NCBI GenBank assembly: GCA_002163155.1
Contig: MAAO01000002.1
Coordinates: 541,724-605,723 of the forward strand
Origin: Halobacteriovorax marinus
Lineage (GTDB): Bacteria > Bdellovibrionota > Bacteriovoracia > Bacteriovoracales > Bacteriovoracaceae
Direction of reading: 5' to 3'
DNA: 64,000 bases
Shown one piece after another: positions 52,516 to 62,429 of this stretch. Every line of letters begins with the position of its first letter. Position 1 is the first letter of the stretch. Below the pieces are notes generated by a model. That model worked only from the letters and a program-made list of their open reading frames with translations, had not been told where the DNA came from and made no database searches. The translations under genes were made by a program, and so were the position numbers.

Positions 52516-53574
52516 ATGACACGAATAGTACATATGGAAACGATGAAGCCTAAATATGCTTATTCAACAGAAGAAATTGTTGAGGGAGCTAAGAAGTATT
52601 GGTTAAATGACGCACCAGAATTATCCAGGCGTATGGCGCTTAAAATCTTTAAAGGATCAGATATTAGTGTGAGAAATTCAGTGGTGCCACTGGAGATTGC
52701 TTTTTCTGATCTCTCCTTTGAAGAGAAGAATGATATCTATAAGAGAGAGATGATTGAGTACGGAAAAATCCTCTTAAAGAAAACCATTGAGAATTCCAAA
52801 ATAGATCCTAAAGAAATTGATTATATAATCACCACCAGCTGCACTGGATTTATGATCCCTTCAGTTGATGCCTACCTTGTGAACGAATTAGGTCTTAGGG
52901 GCGATATCGTGCGCCTTCCTGTGACGGAGATGGGCTGTGCCGGTGGAACTTCGGCCTTGATTTATGCTAACGATTTTCTCAAGGCCAATCCGGATAAGAC
53001 CGCCGTTGTGATGGCGCTTGAAATTCCCAGCATTACTTTTCAAAAAAATGACTTCTCTCCGGAGAACCTTGTGAGCACAGCTATCTTCTCAGATGGTTTT
53101 GCCTGCGCAGTAGTTAAAGGCGGAGAAGGTAAGGGTGCTCATATTATTGATACCAATATGTATCACTTTCATGAGGGTACGCATCTCATGGGATTTAATC
53201 TGGTGAACTCGGGTCTGAAAATTGTCTTAGATAAAGATGTGCCAAGTACTATTGAAGGGCATTTTGAAAAAATCTTCCTCCCTTTTCTAAAAAGAAATGA
53301 CCTAGAGATAGAACACGTCCATCACTATATGTTTCACCCAGGTGGTAAGAAAATTATTAATATGGTGGAGTCTTATATAAATGATCACGGCAAAGATATT
53401 TCCGAGTCGCGCTGGGTCTTAGACAATCATGGAAATATGTCCAGTGCTACTATTATGCATATCTTTGAGCGGGTAGAAGCTAACCGTGAAATAAAAGATG
53501 GTGATTTGGGTTATATGCTGGCCTTTGGTCCAGGATTTATGGCGCAGAGTCTCTTACTTAAGTGGGTCGTGTAG
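52516..53574 (+). CDS. Type III polyketide synthase
   Basis: The 352-residue protein has the chalcone-synthase-like fold with all three catalytic residues: Cys141 (MGCAGGTSAL), His274 (MFHPGGKK) and Asn307 (NHGNMSSATI). The CoA-derived starter is probably a fatty acyl or aromatic acyl group, giving alkylpyrones, alkylresorcinols or related lipids, as in bacterial type III PKS. It is the first gene of a four-gene operon with an RND-type exporter, an FAD oxidoreductase and YceI. The start has GGAGG (cggaggtaact) eight bases upstream. Confidence 0.95.
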   Translation: MTRIVHMETMKPKYAYSTEEIVEGAKKYWLNDAPELSRRMALKIFKGSDISVRNSVVPLEIAFSDLSFEEKNDIYKREMIEYGKILLKKTIENSKIDPKEIDYIITTSCTGFMIPSVDAYLVNELGLRGDIVRLPVTEMGCAGGTSALIYANDFLKANPDKTAVVMALEIPSITFQKNDFSPENLVSTAIFSDGFACAVVKGGEGKGAHIIDTNMYHFHEGTHLMGFNLVNSGLKIVLDKDVPSTIEGHFEKIFLPFLKRNDLEIEHVHHYMFHPGGKKIINMVESYINDHGKDISESRWVLDNHGNMSSATIMHIFERVEANREIKDGDLGYMLAFGPGFMAQSLLLKWVV

Positions 53575-53576
53575 GA

Positions 53577-55595
53577 ATGAATAGAGTGTTCATCCTTTTG
53601 TTTCTCGGTAGTTTAGTTTTTCAATTTGTCTACACATTGGACTTAAAGCAATTAAACCCTGAGTCTCTCTTTCTTACAGACGAGGGGGCGCGCTCCCTTG
53701 AGTTGTTTAAGACGGAGTATCCTAATCGCGCTAAATTGATAGCTTATAAAGAGCTCAGTCCTACGCCTTTTTTATATAGGGAAATGGAGCAGGACGCTAA
53801 AGCTCTACAAGCATTGTGTCCGAATGAGTGTGAAGTTCTGCTGCCACATCATCTCTATAAGAGTCGAGAAGATTTCTTTGAGAGATTAAAAGATCAAAAC
53901 TTTAATGAGTTCTCTCTCATTACAGAGAGCTCTATGGGATTTGTGGTCTTAGTTGAGGCGAAAAAAGAGCAGTTACTAAAGTCTCTTATTCCAAAACTGC
54001 AAAGTGAATATCAGTTGGTGGGACATCCCTATACGAATTATCTCTTAGATGAATCTTCAAAAGTTGTGCAGGAGAAATTGTTCCCTGCCATCTTTGCTCT
54101 CTCCTTAGTAATTCTCTTACTGATTGTGAGAAATTTAAAGAACTCCCTTATTCTCTTCTTGGCGCCGCTCTTTTCAAGTTTACTCTCTCTTAGTGCTATT
54201 AAATTATTCTATAAAACTATGGATATGGTGAGCTCCATTGTTCCTCTGATCTGTTTTGTGATTTCGCTCTCCATTGCTCTGCACTTATATTACTCTGCCA
54301 GAACTTATGGTGATTTTATCTTGGCGATCAAAGAGAAGAGAAAACCAATACTCTTAATGATTGTGACTACTTTTATAGGATTTCTAGCATTAGCTCTTAG
54401 TGAAATTCAAGTGATTAGAAACTTTGGTTATCTAAGCTCAACGCTCATTGCTGTGACTTCTCTAATTTCAATCTTCTGGTTCACTTCTATTAATTCTTAT
54501 TTCTCTTTTGATAAAGTTATCTCTCTTGACCACTATTTTAAATATCCAAAGAAGACTCTGCCTCTTCCATACATCATTTTGATCTTTATCATTTCTATTG
54601 CTCTTGGAGTGGTGGGAATGAAGAATATCCCCATTGTGACAGATGCTACTAAGTACTTTTCTAAGAAAATGAAAGTGAAGGAAAATCTAAAATCCGTAGC
54701 TCCTCTCATTGGTGGTATTCCTCTCATTGAAATCATTCATAAAAAGAGTGTTGAATTTAATTACGGCAAGTTCGACCACTTAAATATTTTAGAAGAAAAA
54801 CTGCAAGAGGCCACTGGTCTACAAGTGCTCTCTCTAAATTCTGCCATTAAAGATATTAACTTTGAATACGCTGCTAAGAGAGCTCTTCCCGCTGATCGCT
54901 TTAGTTACTTAGCGCTTACCACAAAAATTCCAAAGGCGCTTAGGTCGTCCTTTCAAGTTGATAAGTCCTACTATAGAACAACGCTTCTAGGGCAAGCTAT
55001 TGATGTTAAAGAATATAAAATTCTCTTAGAGCAGACGCGGGAAGTGTTAAAAGGTGAGGATTATGAAGTCAATGGTCTCTATTATAATTTAATGATTTCA
55101 CAAGAAGAGATGGTCTACACGCTACTCAAGAGTTTTCTGACTTCTCTGCTTCTCATGTCGGGAATTGTTTTCTTTCTCTTTTCGAATAAGCGCGTCTTCA
55201 TATCTTTCTTACTGGTGAATGTGACGCCGGTGGGACTTTCCCTATTTCTCTTATGGAGTTTTGGATTGTCTCTCAACATAGCCACGGTGATGACTTATAG
55301 TATAGGCCTTGGAATTGTAGTGGATAGCTCCTTTCATCTCTTTCACACTTTGAATACTTTTTATGGGGATTTTGAACTTTATAGACAAACGGCAGTTAAG
55401 CCCATTGTGCTAAGCTCTCTTATTTTAGTGGTGAGCTTTCTGCTCTTTGGATTCTATGACTTTCTTCCCATTCGCGAATTTGGACTGAGTCTTAGTATGA
55501 TTGTGATGCTTGGGATGTTGTTTGATCTCTTTGTGTTGCCGACAATCTTTTTAAGAAACCACCACCTCCTAGGAGAGAGTCATGAAAATCTATGA
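53577..55595 (+). CDS. MMPL/RND-type lipid exporter
   Basis: The 672-residue protein has about 10-11 membrane segments in two halves (N-terminal helix, first loop, helices 170-320; second loop 330-500, helices 510-660), as in MMPL-family RND exporters. The second membrane block ends in LLFGFYDFLPIREFGLSLSMIVMLGMLFDLFVLP, typical of these transporters. It starts 2 bp after the PKS stop, and the next gene overlaps its 3' end by 14 bp. It probably exports the polyketide lipid to the periplasm or outer leaflet. Confidence 0.85.
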   Translation: MNRVFILLFLGSLVFQFVYTLDLKQLNPESLFLTDEGARSLELFKTEYPNRAKLIAYKELSPTPFLYREMEQDAKALQALCPNECEVLLPHHLYKSREDFFERLKDQNFNEFSLITESSMGFVVLVEAKKEQLLKSLIPKLQSEYQLVGHPYTNYLLDESSKVVQEKLFPAIFALSLVILLLIVRNLKNSLILFLAPLFSSLLSLSAIKLFYKTMDMVSSIVPLICFVISLSIALHLYYSARTYGDFILAIKEKRKPILLMIVTTFIGFLALALSEIQVIRNFGYLSSTLIAVTSLISIFWFTSINSYFSFDKVISLDHYFKYPKKTLPLPYIILIFIISIALGVVGMKNIPIVTDATKYFSKKMKVKENLKSVAPLIGGIPLIEIIHKKSVEFNYGKFDHLNILEEKLQEATGLQVLSLNSAIKDINFEYAAKRALPADRFSYLALTTKIPKALRSSFQVDKSYYRTTLLGQAIDVKEYKILLEQTREVLKGEDYEVNGLYYNLMISQEEMVYTLLKSFLTSLLLMSGIVFFLFSNKRVFISFLLVNVTPVGLSLFLLWSFGLSLNIATVMTYSIGLGIVVDSSFHLFHTLNTFYGDFELYRQTAVKPIVLSSLILVVSFLLFGFYDFLPIREFGLSLSMIVMLGMLFDLFVLPTIFLRNHHLLGESHENL

Positions 55596-56748
55596 TTCTC
55601 TCATCGTGGGAGCAGGACCTGCGGGATCAACTCTCGCGGGACAACTCGCTAAGAATTCTTTCTCTGTCTTAGTCTTAGAAGGCAATAAGAGTTTAAAGAG
55701 AAAAGTGTGCGGGGAGTATCTGTGTCCACTGGGAGTTAAGCTTTTAAAAGATAAGGGCCTAGCTTCTGTGTTAGATCCCTTTATTAAAGTTCTCGGCATG
55801 AAGATCTACTCACCAAAGGGCATAGAAGTAGATGCCACTTTTCCTGAAACTGATACTTTTTGTGAGAAGGGTGTGTCTCTCAATAGATCCATCTTTGATA
55901 ACTCATTAGTTGATTACGCAAAAGATCAGGGAGCTGAAATTCTCTTTGATTCTTTAGTAAAAGATTTTTCTTTCAATGGAACCTTTTGGGAAGTGCACGA
56001 CTATAAGGGAAATACCTATAGAGCAAGGCTTCTCATTGGTGCCGATGGTGTGCGCTCAAAAGTCGCCAAGAAGCTAAATCTCACGCTTAAGAGTGAGACC
56101 AAGAGAGTCGCTATTCATTGTTGGAAGAGAGGAGAGTTTAATTTTGAGAGAAAAGGTGAGATGCATCTCTTCACAGGTGGCTCCTACATAGGAGTTGATC
56201 CTATAACAAACTCGGAAGTGAATCTCTCGCTCGTTTGTGATGCTAGTTTGATAAAAGAATTTAAAACCCCTCGAGATATTCTCAATTCCTATATTCAAAA
56301 GAGTGTCAGTTTAAGAAAGAGTGTGGGTGGTTTAAATGAGAATGAAGAAGTTTTCACCATCTCTCCCATCACTCATAGAGTGAAACAGGCGATTACTCAT
56401 CAAGCTGCTCTTGTTGGTGACGCCGCTGGTTTTGTGGATCCTCTTACTGGTGAAGGAATCTTCAATGCTATTTGGATGAGCATGAAATTAAGTGAGTGCT
56501 TAGTGAAAGAGAGAAATAGTCTCTTTGACTTTAAAGAGAGTTTAGAGAGTTATGAAAAGATACGAGTTGACTTTTTTAGAGAGAAGACCAATCTCAATCG
56601 CTTCTTTCAGTGGCTCATTCACTGGAATTTTCTACTTAACTTAGTGGCCCTTTTTCTTAGAAGAAAGAAAAGCCGCGCTGATTCCTTTGTAGGGATCATT
56701 GGCAATATCTATAAACCGCTTACGGGACTTTTAAAAATTTTACGATGA
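55582..56748 (+). CDS. FAD-dependent oxidoreductase, geranylgeranyl-reductase-like
   Basis: The 388-residue flavoprotein has the dinucleotide motif VGAGPAGSTLAG at residues 9-20, a RKVCGEYL motif near residue 40, DG motif (IGADGVRSKVAKKL) near 155 and GDAAGFVDPLTGEGI near 285, the order seen in the p-hydroxybenzoate hydroxylase/geranylgeranyl reductase group. It may hydroxylate or reduce the polyketide (for instance to a quinone) or reduce an isoprenoid tail. It overlaps the exporter gene by 14 bp and is followed 7 bp later by YceI. Confidence 0.85.
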   Translation: MKIYDSLIVGAGPAGSTLAGQLAKNSFSVLVLEGNKSLKRKVCGEYLCPLGVKLLKDKGLASVLDPFIKVLGMKIYSPKGIEVDATFPETDTFCEKGVSLNRSIFDNSLVDYAKDQGAEILFDSLVKDFSFNGTFWEVHDYKGNTYRARLLIGADGVRSKVAKKLNLTLKSETKRVAIHCWKRGEFNFERKGEMHLFTGGSYIGVDPITNSEVNLSLVCDASLIKEFKTPRDILNSYIQKSVSLRKSVGGLNENEEVFTISPITHRVKQAITHQAALVGDAAGFVDPLTGEGIFNAIWMSMKLSECLVKERNSLFDFKESLESYEKIRVDFFREKTNLNRFFQWLIHWNFLLNLVALFLRRKKSRADSFVGIIGNIYKPLTGLLKILR

Positions 56749-56755
56749 GGTTTTT

Positions 56756-57313
56756 ATGAAAATATTATTACTACTTCTTATATCTTTTAACCTCAGTGCT
56801 ACTGAAATTAAATTCACTAGTGCTGATTATGATCAAGCGTTAGAGAATAAGAGCACGATCATCTTTGATATGGAGTCCACCAAAGCGGGATTTATCACCT
56901 CAGGATTTAAGGGAGTGGCAAAGAGCTTCAGTGTAGACTTTAAGAGAGTAGGAGACACATTTAAAGACGTTAAAATTACTATTCCTGTGTCAGCTATGGA
57001 TACCGATATCGATGCTCGTAATGAAAAGATGTACGAAGAGTGTTTTGATTTTAAGAATAATCAAAATATCATAGTGAAATTCAAGAGTGCTTACTTACTG
57101 GGTTTTAATGGCATTCAAAAAGGATCTATTCTTATTCGCGGTAAGTGGTTTGATATAGATCTTAAAATAGATTCAAAGATGGTGGGAGGAGTGACTCTTA
57201 TTAATGGTTCTAGTTCTCTCTCTATTAAAGACTTAGAGATTCCAGACCCTTCAATTTGGATCGCGTCTGTGCGTGATCTTATTGAGTTGACGTTTAAAAT
57301 TGAAATAAAGTAG
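56756..57313 (+). CDS. YceI family periplasmic protein, polyketide operon
   Basis: The 185-residue protein has a signal peptide (LLLLISFNLSA) and the YceI domain: STIIFDMESTKAGFITSGFKGVAKSFSVDFK near the N-terminus, IPVSAMDTDIDARNEKMYEECFDF with the family's central motif, and ITIPV/LSIKDLEIPDPSIWIA at the end. YceI barrels bind polyprenoid or quinone lipids, so here it is a plausible carrier of the polyketide product through the periplasm. RBS GATGAGG is 6-8 bases before the ATG. Confidence 0.85.
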   Translation: MKILLLLLISFNLSATEIKFTSADYDQALENKSTIIFDMESTKAGFITSGFKGVAKSFSVDFKRVGDTFKDVKITIPVSAMDTDIDARNEKMYEECFDFKNNQNIIVKFKSAYLLGFNGIQKGSILIRGKWFDIDLKIDSKMVGGVTLINGSSSLSIKDLEIPDPSIWIASVRDLIELTFKIEIK

Positions 57314-57397
57314 TTTAAGTTCCCGTTTTCCTAACAATAGCTAAAGTTTATCCTGACTTATTCCGTATAGTAATACGAGAAAAGAAGGAGAATCACA

Positions 57398-58009
57398 ATG
57401 CCAATTAAACTATTGAGTTTAATATTAATTCTAGCGTTTTCAACAAGTCATTCAATGGCCGAAGACAGCGAATTCCAAGCAATTAAAGATACCGTTAAAA
57501 AAGTGGGAGTCTTAAAAGAAGTAAGCAAAGGCCCTAATGCCATTGATTACTCTTGTCATGATTGTATTAAAGAGTTGGATATTGAAAGGGCGGTTGTTCT
57601 TGATTCTGATGAAGTGACAACTGATAGACAAATGTTTCACCTTGGTAAGAAAGACAATAGAATGGTGATTAAGCGGGATAAGAATACTCCTGATAAAGTT
57701 ACGATTAATTTTACTGAAAAGTATAGAACTTGCCTAAAAACTATAGCCTATCAAAATCCTCTGAGTGGACAAATTGGTTTTGGTTGTCGTTTTCACTCTT
57801 ATGAGACGCGGGAAGATTCAATTACAATAGATTTCTCTGATAGGAAACTTGAGGGAGAGAGTGAGTATATTGAAATTGAATTTATCAAGTTAGACGTTGA
57901 TAACAAAGGCTATATAAATACCAGGTTTAGAGAGCAGACAGGTAAGAGAATAAGTGCCGATAAGGGTTCTAAGTTCATGTTTTTTGGGACTAAGTATTCT
58001 TTGAAGTAG
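57398..58009 (+). CDS. Secreted protein of unknown function
   Basis: The 203-residue protein has a signal peptide (cleavage after SMA) and a beta-rich mature domain with CHDC, TC and GC cysteines. AAGGAG is six bases before the ATG. A TATAGT-like -10 lies about 25 bp upstream inside the short dyad CGTAT-AGTA-ATACG. No family recognised. Confidence 0.65.
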   Translation: MPIKLLSLILILAFSTSHSMAEDSEFQAIKDTVKKVGVLKEVSKGPNAIDYSCHDCIKELDIERAVVLDSDEVTTDRQMFHLGKKDNRMVIKRDKNTPDKVTINFTEKYRTCLKTIAYQNPLSGQIGFGCRFHSYETREDSITIDFSDRKLEGESEYIEIEFIKLDVDNKGYINTRFREQTGKRISADKGSKFMFFGTKYSLK

Positions 58010-58149
58010 CTTTTAATTAATCAAGGCCACCTTCGCTCTTGTGGGTGGTAATATTCTTTTCATTATAGATTCATCAAGTATAAGAAATTCCCGACTTAAA
58101 TGCTTTTAAGAAAAATTAACATTTTCTTAACTAAAGTCGATAAATTCTT

Positions 58150-60654
58150 ATGAGCAGATTAAATAAGCTATTAATATTCAATATTTTCATCCTTTTGATG
58201 GTTTCCTGCGGGAAAACTCCTGAGGTCTCTGCTCCTCTTTCTTCAGCTGCTACTACGACTTCAACGGAGTGGTTGCTAGATCAAAGTTCTGGAAGAGTAA
58301 AGCTGGTTTCGGCCGCTGATGATGCTTCATCACTTTTTGGTCAATCAGTAGCTGTAGGTGATTTTAATAACGATGGAAAAAATGATGTCGCCGTTGGTGC
58401 TCCCGCTGGAGACTATAGTGTTCCAAACTCTACAGGACAGACTGACTCAGGAGCCGTTTTCATTTATAATTCAGTGGAAGATCAAACAGATTTTACAGTT
58501 GCAAATTTAATGATCTCTTCTAATTCAAATACCAATAACTTATTTGGAACTGCTCTCTATGCGTTCGATATAAATAAAGATGGTTATGATGATCTACTTG
58601 TTGGGGCACCTAATGAAGACCGTGTTGGGGCAAACTCAGGAACGGTTTACATTTTCTATGGTAGCGCAACTGGATTAAATTCAACTGCTTCCCAAATTAT
58701 TGATCATCCTAATAGTACTGCAAGTGAAGGTTTTGGATCTGAAATTAGAATGGCCGATCTTGATAAAGATGGTAATTACGAAATCATTGTCACAGCGAGA
58801 TATGCGGACACTCCAAATACTAACGCTGGAAATTTTTGGATCATTCCAGGAACAAGTAATATTCTCTATTCTACCGCCTTAGCTGTTAACGTAACAATGC
58901 CAGGAGCACTCTCTAGTGCAAGTGATGAATGTGGTCGCGGACTGGCGATTGGGGATTATAACGGCGATACAGTTGATGATATCTTTCTGGGTTGTCCTTA
59001 CGAAGACACTGGTGGAGGAAACGCTGGAGCTGTATTTGTTTACCTAGGGAATGGAACAAATGGTACATGGGTTGTTAATAATGCTCTACCAGATGTAAAT
59101 ATCTTTAATCCAGTACCTACTGCAAATGACAACTTTGGAGAGTCCATTATTACGATGGACTACAATGCGGATTCAAAAGTAGATTTAATAGTCGGAGCGG
59201 TTAGAGCTGATGAAAGCTTTACGGACTCTGGAAGTTTATACCTCTTTAGTGATATTCAATCTAACATCATTATCGACTCTGTTGTCGGTCCTCCGTACAC
59301 TAGTGTGACGATAGATTACTTTGGCTCAGGTATGGCGGTTGGAGATGTTACTGGAGACGGACAAGATGATCTGGTTGTTGGGTCAATATATGGTCGTTTA
59401 AACGGATACGCATCTGGTGAAGTTACCGCCTTAGCGCAAACTTACTGGGGTGGAATTGATTTCACTAATAAATCTAAAACAATTAATTATGATTATCACT
59501 TATTACCAACATTAAAGAAGCTAACTGGAAATGATTCATTTGGATCAGCTCTTTGTCATGGAGACATGAATAACGATGGGCAAGACGATTTAATTGTTGG
59601 CGCCTTTCTTGATGATAGTAAGTACTCAAATAATGGCTCTGTATATATTTACTACAAAAGAACTGGTGGAGAAATTTATCAAAAACCAGATGTAAAGATT
59701 AGACCAAGTGGTTCTATTTTTGGAACTTCTGGATTTGGTCATTCTTGTGTTGTTATTGATTATAATAAAGACGGTTACCAAGATCTCCTTGTTGGAGCAT
59801 TAAATGATGATACAAGTGGAACGAATGCTGGAAAGGTGAATATCTTTCTTGGTAGTTCTAGTGGAATTTCAGTGACTGAAAACCTAACAATACTAGGTCC
59901 TGGCGTCACAAATTACGGGTTTGGATCATCTCTTAGTGTTGGTGATATAGATAATGACGGGCATGACGATATTATTGTTGGAGCATATTTAGATGACTCA
60001 ACAACAGTTAATCAAGGTGCGGTTTATATTTTTAGATCCGATTCAACTACTGGAATCGTTGATTTAAACACATCTACAAAGTTTGAAAATGCAGCGGGAA
60101 TTACTCTCGATTACTATGGTTTTTCTGTCTTAGCGTTTGATTATGACGGTGATGGAGATAAGGATCTACTTATTGGCTCTACTGGAGATGACACAACAGC
60201 CGCGGCAACTGGAATTGTTCATGTTCTCTTAAATGGAACAAATGGGGCGAGCGCTGGAGTGAATACTTTACTAGACCAAACTATTGATTCTAATATTACA
60301 GCACCTACAGGACTTACAAATATAGCTTTTGGATCTGCCCTTCATGGCGGTTTATACTATAGCAGCACTTACCCTGATTTATTTATTGGCTCAAATCTAG
60401 ATGATTTAGGTGGGACAGATGCAGGGAATATTTGGATATATAAAGGGATTGTCACTGGCGTGGAATCGATACCTGGTTCTACTGGAACTTTTGATCCAGC
60501 GGCCTATGATCATGCCGAATGGTTAGGTTTTGCGATTACGACTTTTGATTTTAATAATGATGGTGTGCAAGACTTGATGGCCGGTTCACCATACGATGAT
60601 GACGTTGGTATAAATTCAGGTTCAGTCTATATTCAATTAGATAAACTTCCGTAG
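58150..60654 (+). CDS. FG-GAP repeat lipoprotein
   Basis: The 834-residue lipoprotein (lipobox LLMVSC) contains about eleven FG-GAP/VCBS-type units, each with a calcium loop DxNxDGxDDxxVGA: DFNNDGKNDVAVGAP, DINKDGYDDLLVGAP, DYNADSKVDLIVGAV, DMNNDGQDDLIVGAF, DIDNDGHDDIIVGAY, DYDGDGDKDLLIGS, and others. These form an integrin-alpha-like seven-bladed or longer propeller that binds partners. It is a cell-surface binding protein by inference. Single gene. Confidence 0.9.
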   Translation: MSRLNKLLIFNIFILLMVSCGKTPEVSAPLSSAATTTSTEWLLDQSSGRVKLVSAADDASSLFGQSVAVGDFNNDGKNDVAVGAPAGDYSVPNSTGQTDSGAVFIYNSVEDQTDFTVANLMISSNSNTNNLFGTALYAFDINKDGYDDLLVGAPNEDRVGANSGTVYIFYGSATGLNSTASQIIDHPNSTASEGFGSEIRMADLDKDGNYEIIVTARYADTPNTNAGNFWIIPGTSNILYSTALAVNVTMPGALSSASDECGRGLAIGDYNGDTVDDIFLGCPYEDTGGGNAGAVFVYLGNGTNGTWVVNNALPDVNIFNPVPTANDNFGESIITMDYNADSKVDLIVGAVRADESFTDSGSLYLFSDIQSNIIIDSVVGPPYTSVTIDYFGSGMAVGDVTGDGQDDLVVGSIYGRLNGYASGEVTALAQTYWGGIDFTNKSKTINYDYHLLPTLKKLTGNDSFGSALCHGDMNNDGQDDLIVGAFLDDSKYSNNGSVYIYYKRTGGEIYQKPDVKIRPSGSIFGTSGFGHSCVVIDYNKDGYQDLLVGALNDDTSGTNAGKVNIFLGSSSGISVTENLTILGPGVTNYGFGSSLSVGDIDNDGHDDIIVGAYLDDSTTVNQGAVYIFRSDSTTGIVDLNTSTKFENAAGITLDYYGFSVLAFDYDGDGDKDLLIGSTGDDTTAAATGIVHVLLNGTNGASAGVNTLLDQTIDSNITAPTGLTNIAFGSALHGGLYYSSTYPDLFIGSNLDDLGGTDAGNIWIYKGIVTGVESIPGSTGTFDPAAYDHAEWLGFAITTFDFNNDGVQDLMAGSPYDDDVGINSGSVYIQLDKLP

Positions 60655-60658
60655 AAAT

Positions 60659-61711
60659 TTAAAAAGTCATTCCAGAGTTAAATGAGTGAATTGGTGGACT
60701 AGAAATGCCATCAATGTCACCTAGGTGGCTGTACTTTAATTTGTAATTAAAGAAGAAGTTCTTTCTCTTGTACTCAGGAGTAAATGTTAGAAACTGCTTA
60801 CTTAAACTTACGGAAGTCCTGAAGGGATGGTTCGTTAGTTTTAACCACGTTCCAATATAGAGTCCATCTACGATTGTATAGTCACTTCTATAGTGACTAC
60901 CGATAAAATACTCAAACCAATACTTCTTTAAAGAAACTGTATGATACTGATAGAAAGTATGGAATAGGGTAGAGTTTTTAATTACGAGATCTCTATCAGT
61001 TTTTAGAGTGATTAATTTAAGATCTATGACTTCGAACTTTAATGTTCTACTTAGATTTGTAGTTTTCCAAATGAGATCTAATGCGACTGAAGTTTCTCCC
61101 TGATTGAGAGTTCCAAAATCATAGAACTTTTTATTATTGACTAGGTCACTAGCAGTTTGATTAATAAGAGTATCTGCTTTCTTCATATAGAAGAGGTTAA
61201 ACTTTAAAAGAGATTCCTTATTACGCTTCTTAGTAATAATGAAACTTGCTCCCACTCGAGTTTCTTTTCTCATATACACTTGTGCAGATAAATCACTGGC
61301 CCCATCAAATTCAGCGATGGCGAACATAGAAGATAGATCCAAATTATAAAAGAGAGTAGGAGTTATACGATACTTCTTGTAAATAAGTGTGCGAATAGGA
61401 AGTGCGATAGAAGAATTTAGGTCTATGAAATTCTGAGAGTTTCTATTTTCATTTAATAGGTTTGAAACTTGTAACGCTTTATCTGTACTTGAACTTGAAT
61501 TACCACCGATCTCAGACAAGTCTTCTGATAGTAGATAAGCATCACTAGTTAAATTTAAATCCACTTCAATAAATGATTCGTAAATACCTACGTGCAATCT
61601 ATTATCAATAAATGACTTATCCTTAAAAAGGGAATAGCTCTCTTTGAGTGAGTAACTCGCCAGTGAGCTTAGCGATGATAGTGAGAAGAAAAGTAGAGCA
61701 AAGTATTTCAT
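60659..61711 (-). CDS. Predicted outer-membrane beta-barrel protein
   Basis: The 350-residue protein has a signal peptide (LFFSLSSLSSLA) and an alternating strand pattern rich in aromatic ends (LFYNLDLSSMFAIAEFDG, FNLFYMKKADTL, WFEYFIGSHYRS), ending with HSFNSGMTF, a terminal aromatic as used by the outer-membrane assembly machinery. No domain recognised. Its stop is 4 bp from the convergent FG-GAP gene. Confidence 0.65.
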   Translation of the reverse strand: MKYFALLFFSLSSLSSLASYSLKESYSLFKDKSFIDNRLHVGIYESFIEVDLNLTSDAYLLSEDLSEIGGNSSSSTDKALQVSNLLNENRNSQNFIDLNSSIALPIRTLIYKKYRITPTLFYNLDLSSMFAIAEFDGASDLSAQVYMRKETRVGASFIITKKRNKESLLKFNLFYMKKADTLINQTASDLVNNKKFYDFGTLNQGETSVALDLIWKTTNLSRTLKFEVIDLKLITLKTDRDLVIKNSTLFHTFYQYHTVSLKKYWFEYFIGSHYRSDYTIVDGLYIGTWLKLTNHPFRTSVSLSKQFLTFTPEYKRKNFFFNYKLKYSHLGDIDGISSPPIHSFNSGMTF

Positions 61712-61912
61712 TCCATTATTGTAATACTAATATGGAAATAAACTAGTAAAGGCAGAATTGGTTGGTTTGGCATTGGGTTGAGCCGTAAGGATATTTTGTA
61801 CAGCTTGCTCTAATATTTCATAAACGAAAAAACACCAGAAAGAATACCGTTTTTACATAATGTCTCCAATAAAATTGTGGTACTTCACAAAAACTAATCC
61901 TTGGAGGCCTTT

Positions 61913-62428
61913 ATGAATCTTGAAATAGAGCAAATTAAAGAAATGATTTATGTGATACGTGGACAGAAAGTGATGCTTGATAGTGATCTTGCTAAACTCT
62001 ATGGAGTGGAAACTAGAGTTTTGAATCAGGCAGTAAAGCGTAACATAAAACGATTTCCAGAGGACTTTATGTTCCGATTGTCATCTGTTGAATATATGTC
62101 TTTGAAGTCACAAATTGTGACTTCAAAACTTGGAAGAGGAGGGAAGCAAAAGCAACCACTTGTTTTTACTGAGAATGGTGTAGCTATGTTATCTGGGATT
62201 CTCAATAGTGATCGTGCAATTGAAGTTAACATAGCAATTATGAGGATATTCACTAAGTTAAGAAGCTTCATGATGCTAGAGAAAGAATTGGTAACACGAA
62301 TGAATAGATTGGAGTCAAATACTACTGAAGTATTTAAGGTTGTGTTTGAAAAACTCGACTGCTTGGATGAACAACTTCCTTTTCTTAAAAAGGATAGGAC
62401 AAAAATTGGCCTAGAAAGTAAGGATTAA
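61913..62428 (+). CDS. ORF6N domain protein
   Basis: The 171-residue protein begins IEQIKEMIYVIRGQKVMLDSDLAKLYGVETRVLNQAVKRNIKRFPEDFMF, the complete ORF6N motif, and continues to FTENGVAMLSGILNSDRAIEVNIAIMRIF and a charged coil (MNRLESNTTEVFKVVFEKL). GGAGG (61903-61907) marks ATG 61913 as the start. The domain occurs in phage and mobile-element proteins and probably binds DNA; it is often found in single-gene islands. The degenerate copy at 49192 belongs to the same family. A hairpin terminator follows. Confidence 0.9.
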   Translation: MNLEIEQIKEMIYVIRGQKVMLDSDLAKLYGVETRVLNQAVKRNIKRFPEDFMFRLSSVEYMSLKSQIVTSKLGRGGKQKQPLVFTENGVAMLSGILNSDRAIEVNIAIMRIFTKLRSFMMLEKELVTRMNRLESNTTEVFKVVFEKLDCLDEQLPFLKKDRTKIGLESKD

Positions 62429-62429
62429 A

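Noticed and set aside
58027..58048. CCACC/GGTGG hairpin as a terminator
   Set aside because: Stem of five pairs with a 12-nt loop and no adjacent T-run; too weak to call.
61765..61790. TTTGGCATTGGGTTGAG as a sigma-54 promoter
   Set aside because: The -24 to -12 spacing is one base short and there is no GC in the -12 element.
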